NCBI GenBank assembly: GCA_029983595.1
Contig: JASBZD010000083.1
Coordinates: forward strand, 1-5,396
Direction of reading: 5' to 3'
DNA length: 5,396 nt
Source of the DNA: Peptoniphilaceae bacterium
GTDB taxonomy: Bacteria > Bacillota > Clostridia > Tissierellales > Peptoniphilaceae
The notes beneath the pieces were generated by a model. It was not told the DNA's origin and did no database searches. It saw only the letters and a list, made by a program, of their open reading frames with translations. Each line of letters begins with the position of its first letter. The stretch's first letter is position 1. Of the stretch, positions 5,052 through 5,396 are shown piece after piece. The position numbers and the translations under genes were made by a program.

Positions 5052-5396
5052 ATGAAGAAATTAATTTTAACGATAGCTTGTGTATTTATGTTAACAGGCT
5101 GTCAAGCAAGTAACGAAAAAGCTAACGAGAATAAAGAAAATGTAACTAATGATAAACAAGTTGAGACTCAAGAAGTAAATGTAGAGTCTAGCGATAATCA
5201 AAATACTCAGAGTCCAGAAGTAGCTGAGGGTAGTGATGATGATTCTGGTATTACTATCCACGCCAAAGAGGCTATAAACTTATTTTTAGAAAAATATCCA
5301 GATGCAAAAATAGATGAAATAAGCTTTGAAAAAGAAGGTTCAACTTTTTATCATATAATTGAAGGATTTGATGGAAGTTCTGAATATGAATTAGTA
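5052..5396 (+). CDS. PepSY-like domain lipoprotein, 3' end outside the window
   Basis: The reading frame stays open to the right edge, giving 115 visible residues. It begins with a lipoprotein signal peptide: MKK, a hydrophobic core, then the lipobox LTGC with Cys17 as the predicted lipidation site. A long polar linker follows (about 18-65, rich in Asn, Glu, Ser, Asp and Gln, without hydrophobic stretches). From about residue 67, ITIHAKEAINLFLEKYPDAK continues into IDEISFEK, FYHIIEGF and EYELV. This is the helix-then-strands pattern of a PepSY domain (AeAi....yp.a.i..i.l......Y.i.g.....yel). PepSY lipoproteins are thought to act at the cell surface, with peptidase inhibition proposed for some; here the function is unknown. 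The ATG at 5052 has CGGAGG (5042-5047) 4 nt upstream. A second PepSY copy past the edge is possible. It is transcribed away from the AEC gene. Confidence 0.85.
   Translation, partial: MKKLILTIACVFMLTGCQASNEKANENKENVTNDKQVETQEVNVESSDNQNTQSPEVAEGSDDDSGITIHAKEAINLFLEKYPDAKIDEISFEKEGSTFYHIIEGFDGSSEYELV

Noticed and set aside
1..5396. CRISPR arrays, insertion sequences, tRNA or rRNA genes, defence or phage genes
   Set aside because: No regularly spaced repeats, transposase-like frames, terminal repeats or conserved RNA-gene motifs were seen on either strand.

Overview
This window looks like an ordinary piece of a low-GC Gram-positive (Firmicutes-type) chromosome. The evidence is AT-rich DNA, strong Shine-Dalgarno sequences, a T-box tRNA-sensing leader, lipoprotein signal peptides with LTAC/LTGC lipoboxes, and intrinsic terminators with U-tracts. 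The overall style would fit an anaerobic coccus or another clostridial/Tissierellia-type organism, but that placement is a guess; I cannot name a species from the sequence alone.

Positions 1-2943 hold a complete methionine-uptake transcription unit. A consensus-like sigma-A promoter (TTGACA-16-TATAAT) reads into a T-box leader of about 280 nt. Its Stem I specifier loop presents AUG, and it ends in an antiterminator/terminator switch. Three tightly packed genes follow: metN (ABC ATPase with a C-terminal methionine-sensing NIL domain), metI (permease) and metQ (substrate-binding lipoprotein), closed by an intrinsic terminator. Uncharged tRNA-Met should open the operon, and the MetN NIL domain should shut the finished transporter down when internal methionine is high. 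This gives control at the transcriptional and the protein level.

Positions 2944-3990 carry a single membrane-protein gene that resembles only the C-terminal half of DUF2207/YciQ-type proteins. It has a very short predicted leader and an ambiguous GTG/TTG start. A 16-bp hairpin just after it is placed to end transcription in both directions.

Positions 3991-4926 encode, on the minus strand, a 10-TM transporter of the auxin efflux carrier (AEC/PIN-like, PF03547) family of unknown substrate. A 125-bp divergent intergenic region (4927-5051) contains a perfect 9-bp inverted repeat. It separates the transporter from a plus-strand lipoprotein gene that runs off the right edge; the visible part ends in a PepSY-like domain.

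No mobile element, CRISPR array, tRNA or rRNA gene is visible. I see no convincing undescribed system. The points most worth following up are the Met T-box with its variant bulge, the stand-alone DUF2207 C-terminal half, its near-leaderless start, and the palindrome between the divergent genes.
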